Notes: a model not told the origin generated them from the letters alone. A stretch of DNA of 64,000 nt from Thalassospira indica (GCF_003403095.1 NZ_CP031555.1:4637726-4701725), one strand, 5' to 3'; counted from the stretch's first letter, positions 19,893 through 29,833 are shown. Program-made: numbers and translations.

Positions 19893-20801
19893 TCACTGAA
19901 TGCGCGCGGTTGAGGTCTCGCGCAGTTTCCGATGCAAGAAATCAATGAAAATGCGCACCTTGGCAGAGAGGTTGTGGCGCTCCGGGTAAACAGCGTAGAT
20001 GTCCGCATCGACATGGGCATATTGCGGCAGAACAAGATGCAATCGATCTTCCTCGACATGGCGCGCAATATCCCATTCTGATCGCATCATGATCCCATGA
20101 CCATCAAGCACCCATTGCAACGCGATTTCACCATCATTGCTGCTGAGTGTGCCATGTACTTTAACGGTCTCGGAATGCTGACCCCGTTGAAGTTTCCAGA
20201 CATCATGCACGTCGGTGTTTTGCCGCAGGATGATGCAATTGTGATTGATCAGCTCTGACAAATTGCGCGGCATCCCATGTCGTTCAAGATAAGACGGTGC
20301 GGCACACAGAAATCGTCGATTGCCTTGCAATTTGCGCGCACGAATGCGCGAATTTGGCAACCCGCCGAAACGAATGCCAAGATCAATTCCTTCTTCAACC
20401 ATATTCATCGGAATATCGGTCAGCAGAAGCTGCACTTCGACTTCGGGATAAAGGTGCGAGAACTCCGACACCACTGGTGCGACATATTCACGCCCAAACC
20501 CGAATGTTGCATTGATCCGCAAAAGCCCTGTCGGCGTTTCACTGGCATGCGAGACCCGCTGCTCAAGATCATCAATCTGGCGCATGATCTGTTCGGCGCT
20601 CTGGAAATAGGCGTCGCCTTCACTTGTCAGGCTGATCCGCCGGGTGGTGCGGTTCAGCAACCTGACCCCTAAACGGTCTTCTAGCTTCGCCAACCGTTTG
20701 CTCACCGCTGGCGGCGAGAGGTTAAGTTCCTGTGCCGCTGCCGACAAGCTGCCCTTGCGGACCAGAAGCACAAAAAAGCCCAGATCACTATCGACCGACA
20801 T
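19893..20801 (-). CDS. LysR-family regulator of the tartrate-type cluster
   Basis: 302 residues with an N-terminal winged helix (LGFFVLLVRKGSLSAAAQELNLSPPAVSKRLAKLEDRLG) and an effector domain starting TGLLRINATFGFGREYVAPVV. The ATG at 20801 has AGAGG six bases upstream and is preferred over the ATG at 20819. It is divergent from the TctC/TctAB/dehydrogenase operon across about 235 bases, which contain a dyad close to its start. By position it should sense the substrate and control that operon, like TtuA of Agrobacterium tartrate loci; this is inference. Confidence 0.88.
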   Translation of the reverse strand: MSVDSDLGFFVLLVRKGSLSAAAQELNLSPPAVSKRLAKLEDRLGVRLLNRTTRRISLTSEGDAYFQSAEQIMRQIDDLEQRVSHASETPTGLLRINATFGFGREYVAPVVSEFSHLYPEVEVQLLLTDIPMNMVEEGIDLGIRFGGLPNSRIRARKLQGNRRFLCAAPSYLERHGMPRNLSELINHNCIILRQNTDVHDVWKLQRGQHSETVKVHGTLSSNDGEIALQWVLDGHGIMMRSEWDIARHVEEDRLHLVLPQYAHVDADIYAVYPERHNLSAKVRIFIDFLHRKLRETSTARIQ

Positions 20802-20836
20802 TATTAACCTCTGCGACATAATGAAGTGAGAAGTCG

Positions 20837-20854
20837 GAAATTATAATCAATTTC
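20837..20854. promoter_or_regulatory. Candidate LysR operator
   Basis: Perfect dyad GAAATT-N6-AATTTC in the divergent region, 36 bases upstream of the LysR start; AT-rich and symmetric as LysR sites usually are. Confidence 0.45.
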
Positions 20855-21036
20855 TCAAAAATATAAACTGAAGGAGTCGATCGGGCTAAAAACAACAGCC
20901 GAACGCAGGCGTCCTACAGCGCCCAATACCCGATGCGGCATCAGGGAAACACTGGCATGGGATCGATCAACACGATCCTTTCTGGTTGCCAGCACCGGCA
21001 ATTTGTCCGGTGAAAATTATTTCGGGAGGAATACCG

Positions 21037-21984
21037 ATGCGTAAGCTAGCAATCGCAGCGGCAATGGCCGCAACCTTTATTTCTGGAACGGCATTTGCCG
21101 AATATCCGGAACAGACCATCAACTACATCATTCCGTTCAATGCCGGTGGTGAGTCCGATGTCTCGGCACGCTTCCAGCAGCCATATCTTGAAGAAATTTC
21201 AGGCCAGTCTTTTGTTATCCAGTACATGGCAGGTGCCGGTGGTGCACAGGCCTGGTCACAGCTGAACGGCATGGAAGGTGACGGATACACCATTATGGGG
21301 ATTAACCTGCCCCATACCATCCTGCAGCCGATGGAAAAAGATGTTGGTTACGAGACCAAAGACCTCACCTACATCAACTTCTTCCACTACACTCCGAATG
21401 CGCTTTTTGTCCCCAAGGACAGCGAATTCCAGAACCTGCAGGAACTGATCGACTACGCCAAAGCCAATCCAGGCCTTGTCACACTCAGTGGTTCGGGCTC
21501 GAACTCTGCCAACCATCTTGGTCAGGTTCAGTTTGATGAACTGGCTGGCATTACCACCACCTATGTCCCGTTCAGCGGCACCGGCCCGGCGGTTACCGCC
21601 ATCCTCGGCAGCCAGACCACCGGTGGTTTTAACTATGTGACTTCGGGCGTGAACAATGGTGATGGCATGCGCATGCTTGCTGTTGCATCGGAAACCCGCG
21701 TCAAGGCATTCCCGGATGTACCGACCTTCAAGGAACTTGGCTTTGATATCGTTGGCGGTGCATTCCGCGGTGTTGCCGTACCGAAATCAACACCGGAGCC
21801 AATCCGCGAGAAAATCTCGCAGATGGTCACGGACGTGAACAACAATCCTGAATTCAAGAAGAAGATGGAAGATGCCGGTTTTGTTCTGACCGATATCACC
21901 TACGACTTCATCAATGATTTCGTTGCTGCGAAATCCGAAGAGTACCGTGAAATCGCAGAAAAGCTTGGCATCGCCAACCGCTAA
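21037..21984 (+). CDS. Tripartite tricarboxylate transporter substrate-binding protein (TctC/Bug)
   Basis: A 315-residue secreted binding protein. Signal peptide MRKLAIAAAMAATFISGTAFA, then the Bug-family start YPEQTINYIIPFNAGGESD, followed by GAGGAQAWSQL and SGSGSNSANHLGQVQF. The ATG at 21037 is fixed by GGGAGGA six bases before it; a frame extending to 20986 is unlikely. It should bind a carboxylate, probably tartrate or malate given the downstream dehydrogenases, and hand it to the TctAB permease encoded 43 bases on. Confidence 0.93.
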   Translation: MRKLAIAAAMAATFISGTAFAEYPEQTINYIIPFNAGGESDVSARFQQPYLEEISGQSFVIQYMAGAGGAQAWSQLNGMEGDGYTIMGINLPHTILQPMEKDVGYETKDLTYINFFHYTPNALFVPKDSEFQNLQELIDYAKANPGLVTLSGSGSNSANHLGQVQFDELAGITTTYVPFSGTGPAVTAILGSQTTGGFNYVTSGVNNGDGMRMLAVASETRVKAFPDVPTFKELGFDIVGGAFRGVAVPKSTPEPIREKISQMVTDVNNNPEFKKKMEDAGFVLTDITYDFINDFVAAKSEEYREIAEKLGIANR

Positions 21985-22027
21985 GAAACGCCAACAATAA
22001 TAATTCGGGATTGGAAAGGTCACCACC

Positions 22028-24094
22028 ATGGAATTGCTGGGCTATTTCGTGAGCGCGCTCACGCCTTTAAACCTGCTTATGGCACTGGGCGGCGTTGTAC
22101 TTGGAACGGTTATCGGTGCTTTGCCCGGACTGTCAGCAACCATGGCGGTGGCCGTTCTGGTCCCGTTTACCTTTACCATGGATCCCGCAACCGGTTTGAT
22201 TGCGCTTGGTGCGATCTATACCGGGGCCATTTATGGCGGCGCGTTTGCCGCCATTCTGGTCAATACACCGGGAACACCGTCGGCCATCGCCACGACGTTT
22301 GACGGTTTCCCGATGGCCAAACGCGGCGACGGTAGTCTTGCAGTAACACTGGCAACGCTGGCATCTGTTGTTGGTGGCCTTGTCGGGGGTGTGTTCCTGC
22401 TGCTGCTGTCGCCGCCGCTGGCAAAGGTTGCCTTGGCCTTTGGTCCGCCTGAATATTTCTGGTTGGCAGTCTTCGGCCTGACCCTTATTTCCGCCCTTTC
22501 TGTTGGCAATACCATCAAAGGCCTGCTCGGCGGTTGTATCGGCCTGATGCTGGCGATGGTTGGCGTTGCCGTGGTTGGCGGGGATATCCGTTTTACCATG
22601 GGCACCCATACGCTGCTGGGCGGCTTTGATATCGTCTCCGCTCTGATCGGTCTTTATTGCATTCCGGTGCTGATTGATCTTGTTGCAACACCTGATCGTC
22701 ACCTGAAGGTCGAACAAGGCAAACGCGGCATTCGTCTACTCGAAGCATTCGGTCTGACCTGGAAGAGCAAATTCAACGTTTTGCGCAGTTCGGTTATTGG
22801 CACAATCGTCGGGATCTTACCCGGTGCGGGTGGCTCCATTGCTGGTCTGGTGTCCTATTCTGAAGCCCGCCGCTCGTCAAAAGAACCTGAGACGTTTGGC
22901 AAAGGCGCACCTGACGGCCTCATGGCGACAGAGGCCGCCAACAACGCCACAGTGGGCGGTGGATTTATTCCAACCCTTGTTCTGGGCATTCCGGGCACGC
23001 CTCCCGATGCCATTATTCTCGGTGCCTTGCTGGTTCAGGGCATCAAGATCGGCCCAACGCTGTTCTCCCAGCAAGGCGAAATCGTTTACACTTTTATTTT
23101 CGGGCTTTTGATCGCGACAGCACTCATGCTGCCCGCTGGTCTGCTCATTGGCCGCTATGCCTATAAATCAATTGCCTCGATCCCCAAGACCCTGTTGGTG
23201 CCAACCATTGCCTTTCTGACGGTGATTGGAAGCTTTGCCATCCACAGCAACCTGCATGACGTCACCATGATGATCAGTCTGGGTGTTCTTGGTTGGGTTT
23301 TGAACCGCTGCGGTTTCGCGCCCTCGCCGATTGTCCTTGGTCTGGTTCTGGGCAAAATTGCCGAGCAAGGGTTTGTGCAATCTTATCTGATTGGCAACGC
23401 CACCAACAACATCACCGGTATGTTCTTTGGCCGCCCCATCAGCCTTGCCATCGTTGCGTTGGCCATCTTCACCGTGGCCTACCCGCTGATTTTTGCCAAG
23501 CGCAAGGAAAAGGCCAAGAAACGGGCCCTCGATGCCGCACGCTCCTATTCCCAAAGCAATGGTGAAACGACGGTTCAGGAGATTGAGGAAATCAAGGCCC
23601 CACCCTTCGATCCACTTGCCGGTTTGAAGAAACAGATCGCCAAACCCCGTGATGTCAGCGGAATGGTGGTCTCCGCACTCCTCATCGTTGCCGCTGGCTG
23701 GGCATACAGTCAGACCGCAACGATGAGCCCGATGGGATCGGTCTTTCCAAGCACGATATCGGTCGCCGTCATCATCCTGTCTGTCATGCTTCTGGCGTTG
23801 AACTTTCTGCGCAAACCAGCTGCAGCAAGCGGCGAAACCGAGACAGCATCAGTATCGCGGCGCATCACCCTGGTCGTCGTCATGGCCGGATGGGTCGCTG
23901 CAATCCCCGTTATCGGGTTTGCATCCGCAGCAATCGTCGCCTTCCTGATCCTGTCCCGGGTCGCCTGCTACGAAATCATGGGGCCCAAACGTCAACTTAT
24001 CGAAGCCGTCGCAGCAATCGCCATTGTCGGCGGATTGTATCTTCTGATGGCCAAGGTCCTTTTGATCAGAATGCCATCCGGCTTCCTGTTCTGA
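22028..24094 (+). CDS. Fused TctA-TctB tripartite tricarboxylate transporter permease
   Basis: 688 residues. The first 500 or so are a TctA permease (LPGLSATMAVAVLVPFTF, YGGAFAAILVNTPGTPSAIATTFDGFPMAKRGDG, GILPGAGGSIAGLVSYSEARRSSK, TEAANNATVGGGFIPTLVLGIPGTPPDAI). A linker at about 500-540 leads into four membrane helices typical of TctB (MVVSALLIVAAGWAYSQT, MGSVFPSTISVAVIILSVMLLAL, ending MAKVLLIRMPSGFLF). TctA and TctB are normally separate, as in the second Tct cluster of this window, so this is a natural fusion. ATG at 22028. Confidence 0.92.
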   Translation: MELLGYFVSALTPLNLLMALGGVVLGTVIGALPGLSATMAVAVLVPFTFTMDPATGLIALGAIYTGAIYGGAFAAILVNTPGTPSAIATTFDGFPMAKRGDGSLAVTLATLASVVGGLVGGVFLLLLSPPLAKVALAFGPPEYFWLAVFGLTLISALSVGNTIKGLLGGCIGLMLAMVGVAVVGGDIRFTMGTHTLLGGFDIVSALIGLYCIPVLIDLVATPDRHLKVEQGKRGIRLLEAFGLTWKSKFNVLRSSVIGTIVGILPGAGGSIAGLVSYSEARRSSKEPETFGKGAPDGLMATEAANNATVGGGFIPTLVLGIPGTPPDAIILGALLVQGIKIGPTLFSQQGEIVYTFIFGLLIATALMLPAGLLIGRYAYKSIASIPKTLLVPTIAFLTVIGSFAIHSNLHDVTMMISLGVLGWVLNRCGFAPSPIVLGLVLGKIAEQGFVQSYLIGNATNNITGMFFGRPISLAIVALAIFTVAYPLIFAKRKEKAKKRALDAARSYSQSNGETTVQEIEEIKAPPFDPLAGLKKQIAKPRDVSGMVVSALLIVAAGWAYSQTATMSPMGSVFPSTISVAVIILSVMLLALNFLRKPAAASGETETASVSRRITLVVVMAGWVAAIPVIGFASAAIVAFLILSRVACYEIMGPKRQLIEAVAAIAIVGGLYLLMAKVLLIRMPSGFLF

Positions 24095-24141
24095 TCGGGC
24101 ACGATCAAACGAATTCAACACACTGACCAAAGAGAATGAAC

Positions 24142-25218
24142 ATGAAAAACTATCGTATTGCGGCCATTCCGGGTGACGGAATCGGCAAAGAGGTCGTTGC
24201 GGCCGGAACCGAGGTTCTGGATGTTCTGGCAAAACGCGATGGCGGTTTCACCATGAGCTTCGATCACTTTGACTGGGGTTCCGATTACTACAAGAAGCAT
24301 GGCGTTATGATGCCTGCAGACGGCCGTGACCACATCAAGGATCACGATGCGATCTATTTCGGTGCTGTTGGCGCCCCGGATGTGCCCGATCATGTCACTC
24401 TTTGGGGTCTGCGACTGGCGATCTGCCAACCGTTTGATCAATACGCCAATGTGCGCCCGACCCGCATTCTGCCAGGCATCGAAAGTCCGCTGCGCAATGT
24501 CAAACAGACGGAGCTTGACTGGGTTATCGTGCGTGAAAATTCCGAAGGCGAATATGCCGGTCAGGGCGGGCGTTCCCACGTCGGGCTGCCCGAAGAAGTC
24601 GCAACCGAGGTATCGATCTTCACCCGTGCCGGTGTCACCCGCATTATGCGTTTTGCCTTCGATCTTGCCCGTTCACGCCCGCGCAAAAAGCTGACCGTGG
24701 TCACCAAATCAAACGCTCAGCGCAACGGCATGGTGATGTGGGACGAAATCGCCAAGGAAGTCGCCGCCGAATACCCGGATGTCGAATGGGATAAGATGCT
24801 GGTCGATGCCATGACCATGCGCATGACCCTGCGTCCCGAAACCCTTGATACGATTGTCGCAACCAACCTGCATGCGGATATTTTGTCTGATCTGGCTGCC
24901 GCCCTTGCCGGTTCGCTTGGCATCGCGCCGACTGCCAACCTCAATCCCGAAGGCAAATTCCCCTCGATGTTCGAACCGATCCACGGTTCGGCGTTCGATA
25001 TCACCGGCCAAGGCATCGCCAACCCGGTTGCGACCTTCTGGAGTGCGGTGATGATGCTTGATCACCTCGGTGAAAAGACAGCGTCAGAACGCTTGATGCG
25101 GGCGGTAGAACGCGTAACGGCCAATCCGGACCTTCATACACCGGACCTTGGCGGCACCGCTACCACCCGTCAGGTCACCGATGCGGTTATTGCCGCGATC
25201 CAGGGCGACAACAAATAA
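24142..25218 (+). CDS. Tartrate dehydrogenase / D-malate dehydrogenase family enzyme (copy 1)
   Basis: 358 residues of the isocitrate/isopropylmalate dehydrogenase superfamily in its tartrate/D-malate branch. Visible are IPGDGIGKEV (NAD-domain start), RENSEGEYAGQGGR (phosphate/substrate loop), VTKSNAQRNGMVMWDEIAKEV with the catalytic Lys, the metal-binding DILSDLAAALAGSLGIAPTAN, and EPIHGSAFDI. It oxidises tartrate or D-malate with NAD+ and a divalent metal. Of two ATGs, 24142 has AAGAG at better spacing than 24136. About 60% similar by eye to the copy two genes on; they may differ in substrate. Confidence 0.9.
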   Translation: MKNYRIAAIPGDGIGKEVVAAGTEVLDVLAKRDGGFTMSFDHFDWGSDYYKKHGVMMPADGRDHIKDHDAIYFGAVGAPDVPDHVTLWGLRLAICQPFDQYANVRPTRILPGIESPLRNVKQTELDWVIVRENSEGEYAGQGGRSHVGLPEEVATEVSIFTRAGVTRIMRFAFDLARSRPRKKLTVVTKSNAQRNGMVMWDEIAKEVAAEYPDVEWDKMLVDAMTMRMTLRPETLDTIVATNLHADILSDLAAALAGSLGIAPTANLNPEGKFPSMFEPIHGSAFDITGQGIANPVATFWSAVMMLDHLGEKTASERLMRAVERVTANPDLHTPDLGGTATTRQVTDAVIAAIQGDNK

Positions 25219-25235
25219 ACACCTCAGAGGCAAAG

Positions 25236-26528
25236 ATGAGGACTGAACAAGAAACTAAGCTCAATGATCCCGTATCAATCAAACATTTTCTGATTGATCT
25301 GTTTCAAACCGCTGTTGATGCGGCCAACCCTCAGCTTTGCCTGCCGCCTTTTATCCCGAAACAGCCAAAAGGGCGGACCATTGTCATCGGCGCTGGCAAG
25401 GCGTCCGCCAAAATGGCGCAGACCCTGGAAAAATACTGGACTGGTGATCTCTCGGGGCTTGTGATTACGCGTTACGGCCACGCTGTAGACACCTGCAAAA
25501 TCGGAGTCATCGAGGCATCCCACCCGGTTCCGGACGAAGCCGGGCTTCAGGCCACGCGCCGCATCAAGGACTGCGTGAAGGACCTTACCGAAGATGACCT
25601 TGTTATCTGCCTGATTTCAGGCGGGGGCTCGGCACTTCTGGTGGATCCGATACCCGAAATCCGCCTAGAAGAAAAACAGGCGATTAACAAGGCGCTATTG
25701 AAATCAGGTGCATCAATTGACGAAATGAATTGCGTCCGTCGCCATCTATCGACAGTCAAAGGCGGCAAACTGGCAGCACTTTGCCACCCGGCACGCGTGG
25801 TTTCGCTCATGATCTCCGATGTTCCAAACGACAGGTTTATCGATATTGCTTCGGGACCGACAGTTGCTGATCCGACAACCTGCGCCGACGCGCTTGAGGT
25901 CATAACCCGATACAACATACCCGTGCCGAACAAAGCATTGGACTCCCTGTGCTCAGGCAAAGTCGAGACAATCAAACCCGATGACCCCAGACTGTCGAAC
26001 ACAGAGGCCCATTTGATCGCGGCACCGCAAATGGCACTTGATGCCGCCGCACAGAAGGCGCGCTGTGCAGGCATTGATGCCATAATCCTCGGCGACTCAC
26101 TCGAAGGCGAAGCATCCGAGCTCGGACAATCACTCGCCGCAACAGCCAAGCATATCGCGTCGCGCCGCCATTTAAATGATCGCCCTTGCGTCTTGTTATC
26201 TGGTGGCGAAACCACCGTCACCGTCAAAGGCACTGGGCGCGGCGGCCGAAATGTCGAATTTCTGCTGGGGCTTGCCATAGAACTCGATAGCGCACCGGGC
26301 ATTCACGCAGTCGCGGGCGACACTGACGGCGTTGACGGGCTCGAAGAAATCGCCGGTGCTTACGTTTCTCCCGATACCTTGTTGCGTGGATCACTTCTGG
26401 AAATGGACGCAAAGGCGTATCTTGCCAATAATGATGGTCACAGCTTCTTTGAAACACTCGAAGACGGAATCATTACCGGCCCTACACTTACCAATGTAAA
26501 TGATTTCCGGGCAATCCTGATTACCTGA
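25236..26528 (+). CDS. Glycerate 2-kinase / hydroxypyruvate reductase-like (TtuD, MOFRL family)
   Basis: 430 residues with the DUF4147/MOFRL organisation: TIVIGAGKASAKMAQTLEKYW, SHPVPDEAGLQATRRI, LVICLISGGGSALL, and the C-terminal MOFRL block (VLLSGGETTVTVKGTGRGGRNVEFLLGLA, AGDTDGVDG). The family includes TtuD, named hydroxypyruvate reductase in Agrobacterium tartrate operons, and type 2 glycerate kinases. Either activity would take the tartrate dehydrogenase product into central metabolism. It lies between two tartrate dehydrogenase paralogues with 17- and 32-base gaps, clearly one operon. Kinase versus reductase cannot be settled from sequence alone. Confidence 0.88.
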   Translation: MRTEQETKLNDPVSIKHFLIDLFQTAVDAANPQLCLPPFIPKQPKGRTIVIGAGKASAKMAQTLEKYWTGDLSGLVITRYGHAVDTCKIGVIEASHPVPDEAGLQATRRIKDCVKDLTEDDLVICLISGGGSALLVDPIPEIRLEEKQAINKALLKSGASIDEMNCVRRHLSTVKGGKLAALCHPARVVSLMISDVPNDRFIDIASGPTVADPTTCADALEVITRYNIPVPNKALDSLCSGKVETIKPDDPRLSNTEAHLIAAPQMALDAAAQKARCAGIDAIILGDSLEGEASELGQSLAATAKHIASRRHLNDRPCVLLSGGETTVTVKGTGRGGRNVEFLLGLAIELDSAPGIHAVAGDTDGVDGLEEIAGAYVSPDTLLRGSLLEMDAKAYLANNDGHSFFETLEDGIITGPTLTNVNDFRAILIT

Positions 26529-26560
26529 AAGACAACCAAATCGCGACGGAGGAAAACATC

Positions 26561-27643
26561 GTGACAAGCGCCACCCACAAAATCGCAGTCATCGCCGGCG
26601 ACGGCATCGGCACAGAGGTCATGCCAGAAGGCATTCGCGTGCTTAAGGCCGCGGCAGAGGTTTTTGATATCAACCTCACCTTCAATGAATTCGAATTCGG
26701 CTCGTGCGATTACTATCAAAAGCACGGCCAGATGATGCCCGATGACTGGCGCGCACAGATCGAACCCCACGATGCGATCTTCTTTGGTGCGGTCGGCTGG
26801 CCCGATACCGTGCCCGACCACATCTCGCTGTGGGGATCGCTGATCATGTTCCGGCGCGACTTTGACCAATATGTCAGCCTGCGCCCGGCCAAACTGATGC
26901 CCGGCGTACCCTCCCCGCTGGCCGGTCGCAAACCGGGTGATATTGATTTCTATGTCGTGCGCGAAAACACCGAAGGGGAATATTCCTCGGTCGGGGGCAA
27001 AATGTATCCCGGCACGGACCGTGAAATCGTCATTCAGGAAACCGTCATGTCGCGGACTGGGATTGACCGCATCCTGAAATACGCGTTCGAGCTGGCCCAG
27101 AAACGCCCGCGCAAACATGTGACCTCGGCGACCAAATCGAACGGCATTTCGATCACCATGCCCTATTGGGATGAACGCGTGGTCGAAATGGCTAAAAACT
27201 ATCCCGACGTCACCTGGGACAAATATCATATCGATATTCTGACCGCCCAGTTCGTGATGAACCCGGACCGCTTTGACGTGGTTGTCGCGTCCAACCTGTT
27301 TGGCGATATCCTGTCTGACCTTGGCCCGGCCTGTACGGGCACAATCGGCATCGCGCCATCGGGCAACATCAACCCGGAAGGCAAATTCCCCTCCCTGTTC
27401 GAACCGGTGCATGGCTCCGCCCCCGATATCGCGGGCAAGGGTATTGCCAACCCCATCGGGCAAATCTGGTCAGGGGCAATGATGCTTGATCACCTCGGCC
27501 ACACCGATGCCCATGACGCCATCATGCGCGCGATTGAGGCCGTCCTTCTGGATGAAAACCTGCGCACCGCCGACCTTGGCGGCAAGGCCGATACCGTCAC
27601 CTGCGGCAAGGCAATCGCCAAGGCCGTGCTTGATAACGCCTGA
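26561..27643 (+). CDS. Tartrate dehydrogenase / D-malate dehydrogenase family enzyme (copy 2)
   Basis: 360 residues, GTG start behind GGAGG. Same motifs as copy 1 with characteristic changes: VIAGDGIGTEV, SLWGSLIMFRRDFDQYVSLRPAKLM, RENTEGEYSSVGGKMYPGTDREIV, ATKSNGISITMPYWDERV with the catalytic Lys, DILSDLGPACTGTIGIAPSGN, EPVHGSAPDIAGKGIANP. The TtuC/Ttd type of tartrate dehydrogenase usually carries this SSVGG loop, so this copy is the better match to true tartrate dehydrogenase. The pair probably covers different stereoisomers or malate versus tartrate; that is inference. Confidence 0.9.
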   Translation: MTSATHKIAVIAGDGIGTEVMPEGIRVLKAAAEVFDINLTFNEFEFGSCDYYQKHGQMMPDDWRAQIEPHDAIFFGAVGWPDTVPDHISLWGSLIMFRRDFDQYVSLRPAKLMPGVPSPLAGRKPGDIDFYVVRENTEGEYSSVGGKMYPGTDREIVIQETVMSRTGIDRILKYAFELAQKRPRKHVTSATKSNGISITMPYWDERVVEMAKNYPDVTWDKYHIDILTAQFVMNPDRFDVVVASNLFGDILSDLGPACTGTIGIAPSGNINPEGKFPSLFEPVHGSAPDIAGKGIANPIGQIWSGAMMLDHLGHTDAHDAIMRAIEAVLLDENLRTADLGGKADTVTCGKAIAKAVLDNA

Positions 27644-27673
27644 CCGGCAATTCAAGATGTCATAAGATCCGAA

Positions 27674-27704
27674 GCACTCTGGCCAAAGGCCTTGGTCAGA
27701 GTGC
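27674..27704. terminator. Hairpin between convergent genes
   Basis: GCACTCTG-G-CCAA and TTGG-T-CAGAGTGC form about 13 pairs around a short loop; it overlaps the last bases of the LysR gene. Lacks a T-run but is positioned to separate the dehydrogenase operon from the convergent LysR gene. Confidence 0.55.
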
Positions 27705-28631
27705 AATTGGACTGACAATTGGCTTATTTGACGCAGCACCCCGCCCCAGTTCTCTGGCAAGCGCAACAAACGCCTTGTGCCCGGCCGACAGATTGCGCCG
27801 CCCGGGATAGTAAAGGCAGAGCTCGGAAAATGGCAGCGTCCAGTCGTCAAGCACGCGCACAAGACGCCCTGCTTCAATGTCCGCAAGGACATCACGTTCC
27901 ATAAAACAGCCGACCCCAATGCCTTCCAGAACCGCCGCACGCGCCAGACTTGCCTCGTCGAGTGTAATGGGCCCGTTCACGTCAATCTGAACCGCTTCGC
28001 CGTCCTTCTCAAATCGCCATCTGAAAACCGATCCGTCAGGCAACCTTACGCGGATGCATTTATGGTTCAAAAGGTCCGGCGGGACCTTTGGCTTGTTGCG
28101 CCCCTTGAAATAGTCGGGGGATGCAACAATCGCATATTGTTGAACGCGACCAAGCGGCACTGCGATCATGTCACTGGGAATCAACCCCGAAACCCTTACC
28201 CCCAGATCGAAACCTTCCGCGACGATATCCACCAGTCGCCCTTCGGTCACCAGATCGACATGCATGTCCGGAAACCGGCGGAGATACTCGAATACGAGTG
28301 GCGAAATCACCTCACGCGCTGCAAAGGGGGCCGCATTGATACGAATGGTTCCAGAAGGCGTTTCTCGCTGCGAGCGAACCACTTCCAACCCATCATGGAT
28401 ACTCCGAAGCGAAGGACCGACCTGGTCGACAAACAACTTGCCCGCATCCGAGAGCGATACGCTTCGCGTGGTGCGGTTAAACAACCTGACACCCAGACCC
28501 GCCTCAAGCTTGCTGATTGCATGGCTCAAGGCTGTTGTCGAAACCCCCATATCAATGGCCGCCCCGCGAAATGTACCGCGTTTGGCAATTGCCATGACAG
28601 CTTCCAGATCGTTCAAGACGATACGTTCCAT
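27696..28631 (-). CDS. LysR-family transcriptional regulator
   Basis: 311 residues. Winged helix at the N-terminus ([39 protein letters not shown]) and a CrgA-type effector domain ([24 protein letters not shown]). ATG at 28631. It is divergent from the SnoaL-like/SDR gene pair, about 100 bases apart with a dyad between, and so more likely controls that pair than the tartrate operon it converges on. Effector unknown. Confidence 0.9.
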   Translation of the reverse strand: MERIVLNDLEAVMAIAKRGTFRGAAIDMGVSTTALSHAISKLEAGLGVRLFNRTTRSVSLSDAGKLFVDQVGPSLRSIHDGLEVVRSQRETPSGTIRINAAPFAAREVISPLVFEYLRRFPDMHVDLVTEGRLVDIVAEGFDLGVRVSGLIPSDMIAVPLGRVQQYAIVASPDYFKGRNKPKVPPDLLNHKCIRVRLPDGSVFRWRFEKDGEAVQIDVNGPITLDEASLARAAVLEGIGVGCFMERDVLADIEAGRLVRVLDDWTLPFSELCLYYPGRRNLSAGHKAFVALARELGRGAASNKPIVSPIAL

Positions 28632-28670
28632 TGTCCCGTTTTTTTCATCACTACGTCAAATATTATCCGT

Positions 28671-28684
28671 ATTGTTAGTACAAT
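28671..28684. promoter_or_regulatory. Candidate LysR operator
   Basis: Dyad ATTGT-N4-ACAAT in the short divergent region between the LysR gene and the SnoaL-like gene. Confidence 0.4.
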
Positions 28685-28733
28685 GGATCAGGATTATCTG
28701 TCGAGATATAAGTCACCGTAAGGAGTGAAAGCG

Positions 28734-29054
28734 ATGGATATGATTGATGCTGTGCAGGCGTATTTCGATGCGGATCGAAACCAGGACCCTGACATTCTGA
28801 CAAAAGCATTCTGCACGGATGCAGTCGTTCATGACGAAGGCGAACGTCACGTTGGGTCGACCGAAATCCGAAACTGGTGGCTGGCAGCGAAGGAAAAATA
28901 CAACCATGTCGCCGAGCCTCTTGAGACAGAAACAACCGGTGACAAGGTCATGGTGCGCGCCAAGGTCAGCGGGAATTTCCCAAACAGCCCGGTAACGCTG
29001 GACTACGTCTTTCGCATCAAAGACAACAAGATTGCCGAGATGGGGGTGAAATGA
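28734..29054 (+). CDS. SnoaL-like / NTF2-fold protein
   Basis: A 106-residue protein of the SnoaL-like NTF2 fold: helix [20 protein letters not shown], then [23 protein letters not shown] and beta strands ending [14 protein letters not shown]. Such proteins are small isomerases, hydrolases or binding domains with a cone-shaped pocket. The ATG at 28734 has AAGGAG eight bases upstream; an earlier GTG at 28725 overlaps that site. It overlaps the following SDR gene by four bases (ATGA), so they are co-translated and likely act in one pathway. Confidence 0.82.
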   Translation: MDMIDAVQAYFDADRNQDPDILTKAFCTDAVVHDEGERHVGSTEIRNWWLAAKEKYNHVAEPLETETTGDKVMVRAKVSGNFPNSPVTLDYVFRIKDNKIAEMGVK

Positions 29055-29833
29055 TGTCAGATTTTCTTGCCCTGAAAGGAAAGCGCGCCCTTGTTACCGG
29101 TGGGACAAAGGGCGCAGGCCTTGCAACATTCAAGCTTTTGCGTGAACTGGGCGCAACTGTTCTGACCACAGCGCGCAGCCGCCCGGAAACGTTTCCCGAC
29201 GATAACTTTATCGCGGCCGACCTGACCACCGATGACGGTTGCCTGTCCGTGGCAGAGGCAACAAAACAACGTCTTGGTGGTATGGATATCATCGTCCACA
29301 TGCTTGGCGGCTCATCTTCACCTGCTGGCGGATTCCGGGCATTGTCCGATGATCACTGGTATCAGGAACTGAACCTGAACCTGTTTCCCGCCGTGCGGCT
29401 TGATCGGCATTTGGTCCCTGACATGATCACGCAAGGACAGGGCGTGGTCATACATGTGACCTCAATCCAACGCGAACTGCCGCTGCCAGAATCAACAACG
29501 GCCTATGCCGCTGCAAAGGCTGCTTTGTCGACCTACAGCAAGGCGCTTTCAAAAGAAGTCTCTCCCAAAGGTGTTCGCGTTGTGCGCGTTTCACCGGGAT
29601 GGATAGAAACAGAAGCCTCCGTTCACTTGGCCGAACGCTTGGCCGAACAAGCAGGCACCGACTATGACGGCGGCAAAAAGATCATCATGGATGCTCTTGG
29701 CGGAATACCGCTTGGTCGCCCGGCAAAACCCGCCGAAGTCGCCAACCTGATTGCATTTTTGGCATCTGATCGCGCCGGCTCCATAACCGGCACGGAATAT
29801 GTCATTGATGGCGGTACTGTTCCGACGGTTTGA
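29051..29833 (+). CDS. Short-chain dehydrogenase/reductase (SDR)
   Basis: 260 residues with a classical Rossmann SDR plan: [21 protein letters not shown] (TGxxxGxG), a long downstream loop, catalytic Ser in HVTSIQREL and YAAAKAAL (YxxxK). The C-terminus [17 protein letters not shown] is typical of the FabG-like group. It oxidises or reduces an alcohol/ketone with NAD(P); substrate unknown. Operon with the SnoaL-like gene; the LysR gene upstream is divergent. Confidence 0.92.
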   Translation: MMSDFLALKGKRALVTGGTKGAGLATFKLLRELGATVLTTARSRPETFPDDNFIAADLTTDDGCLSVAEATKQRLGGMDIIVHMLGGSSSPAGGFRALSDDHWYQELNLNLFPAVRLDRHLVPDMITQGQGVVIHVTSIQRELPLPESTTAYAAAKAALSTYSKALSKEVSPKGVRVVRVSPGWIETEASVHLAERLAEQAGTDYDGGKKIIMDALGGIPLGRPAKPAEVANLIAFLASDRAGSITGTEYVIDGGTVPTV

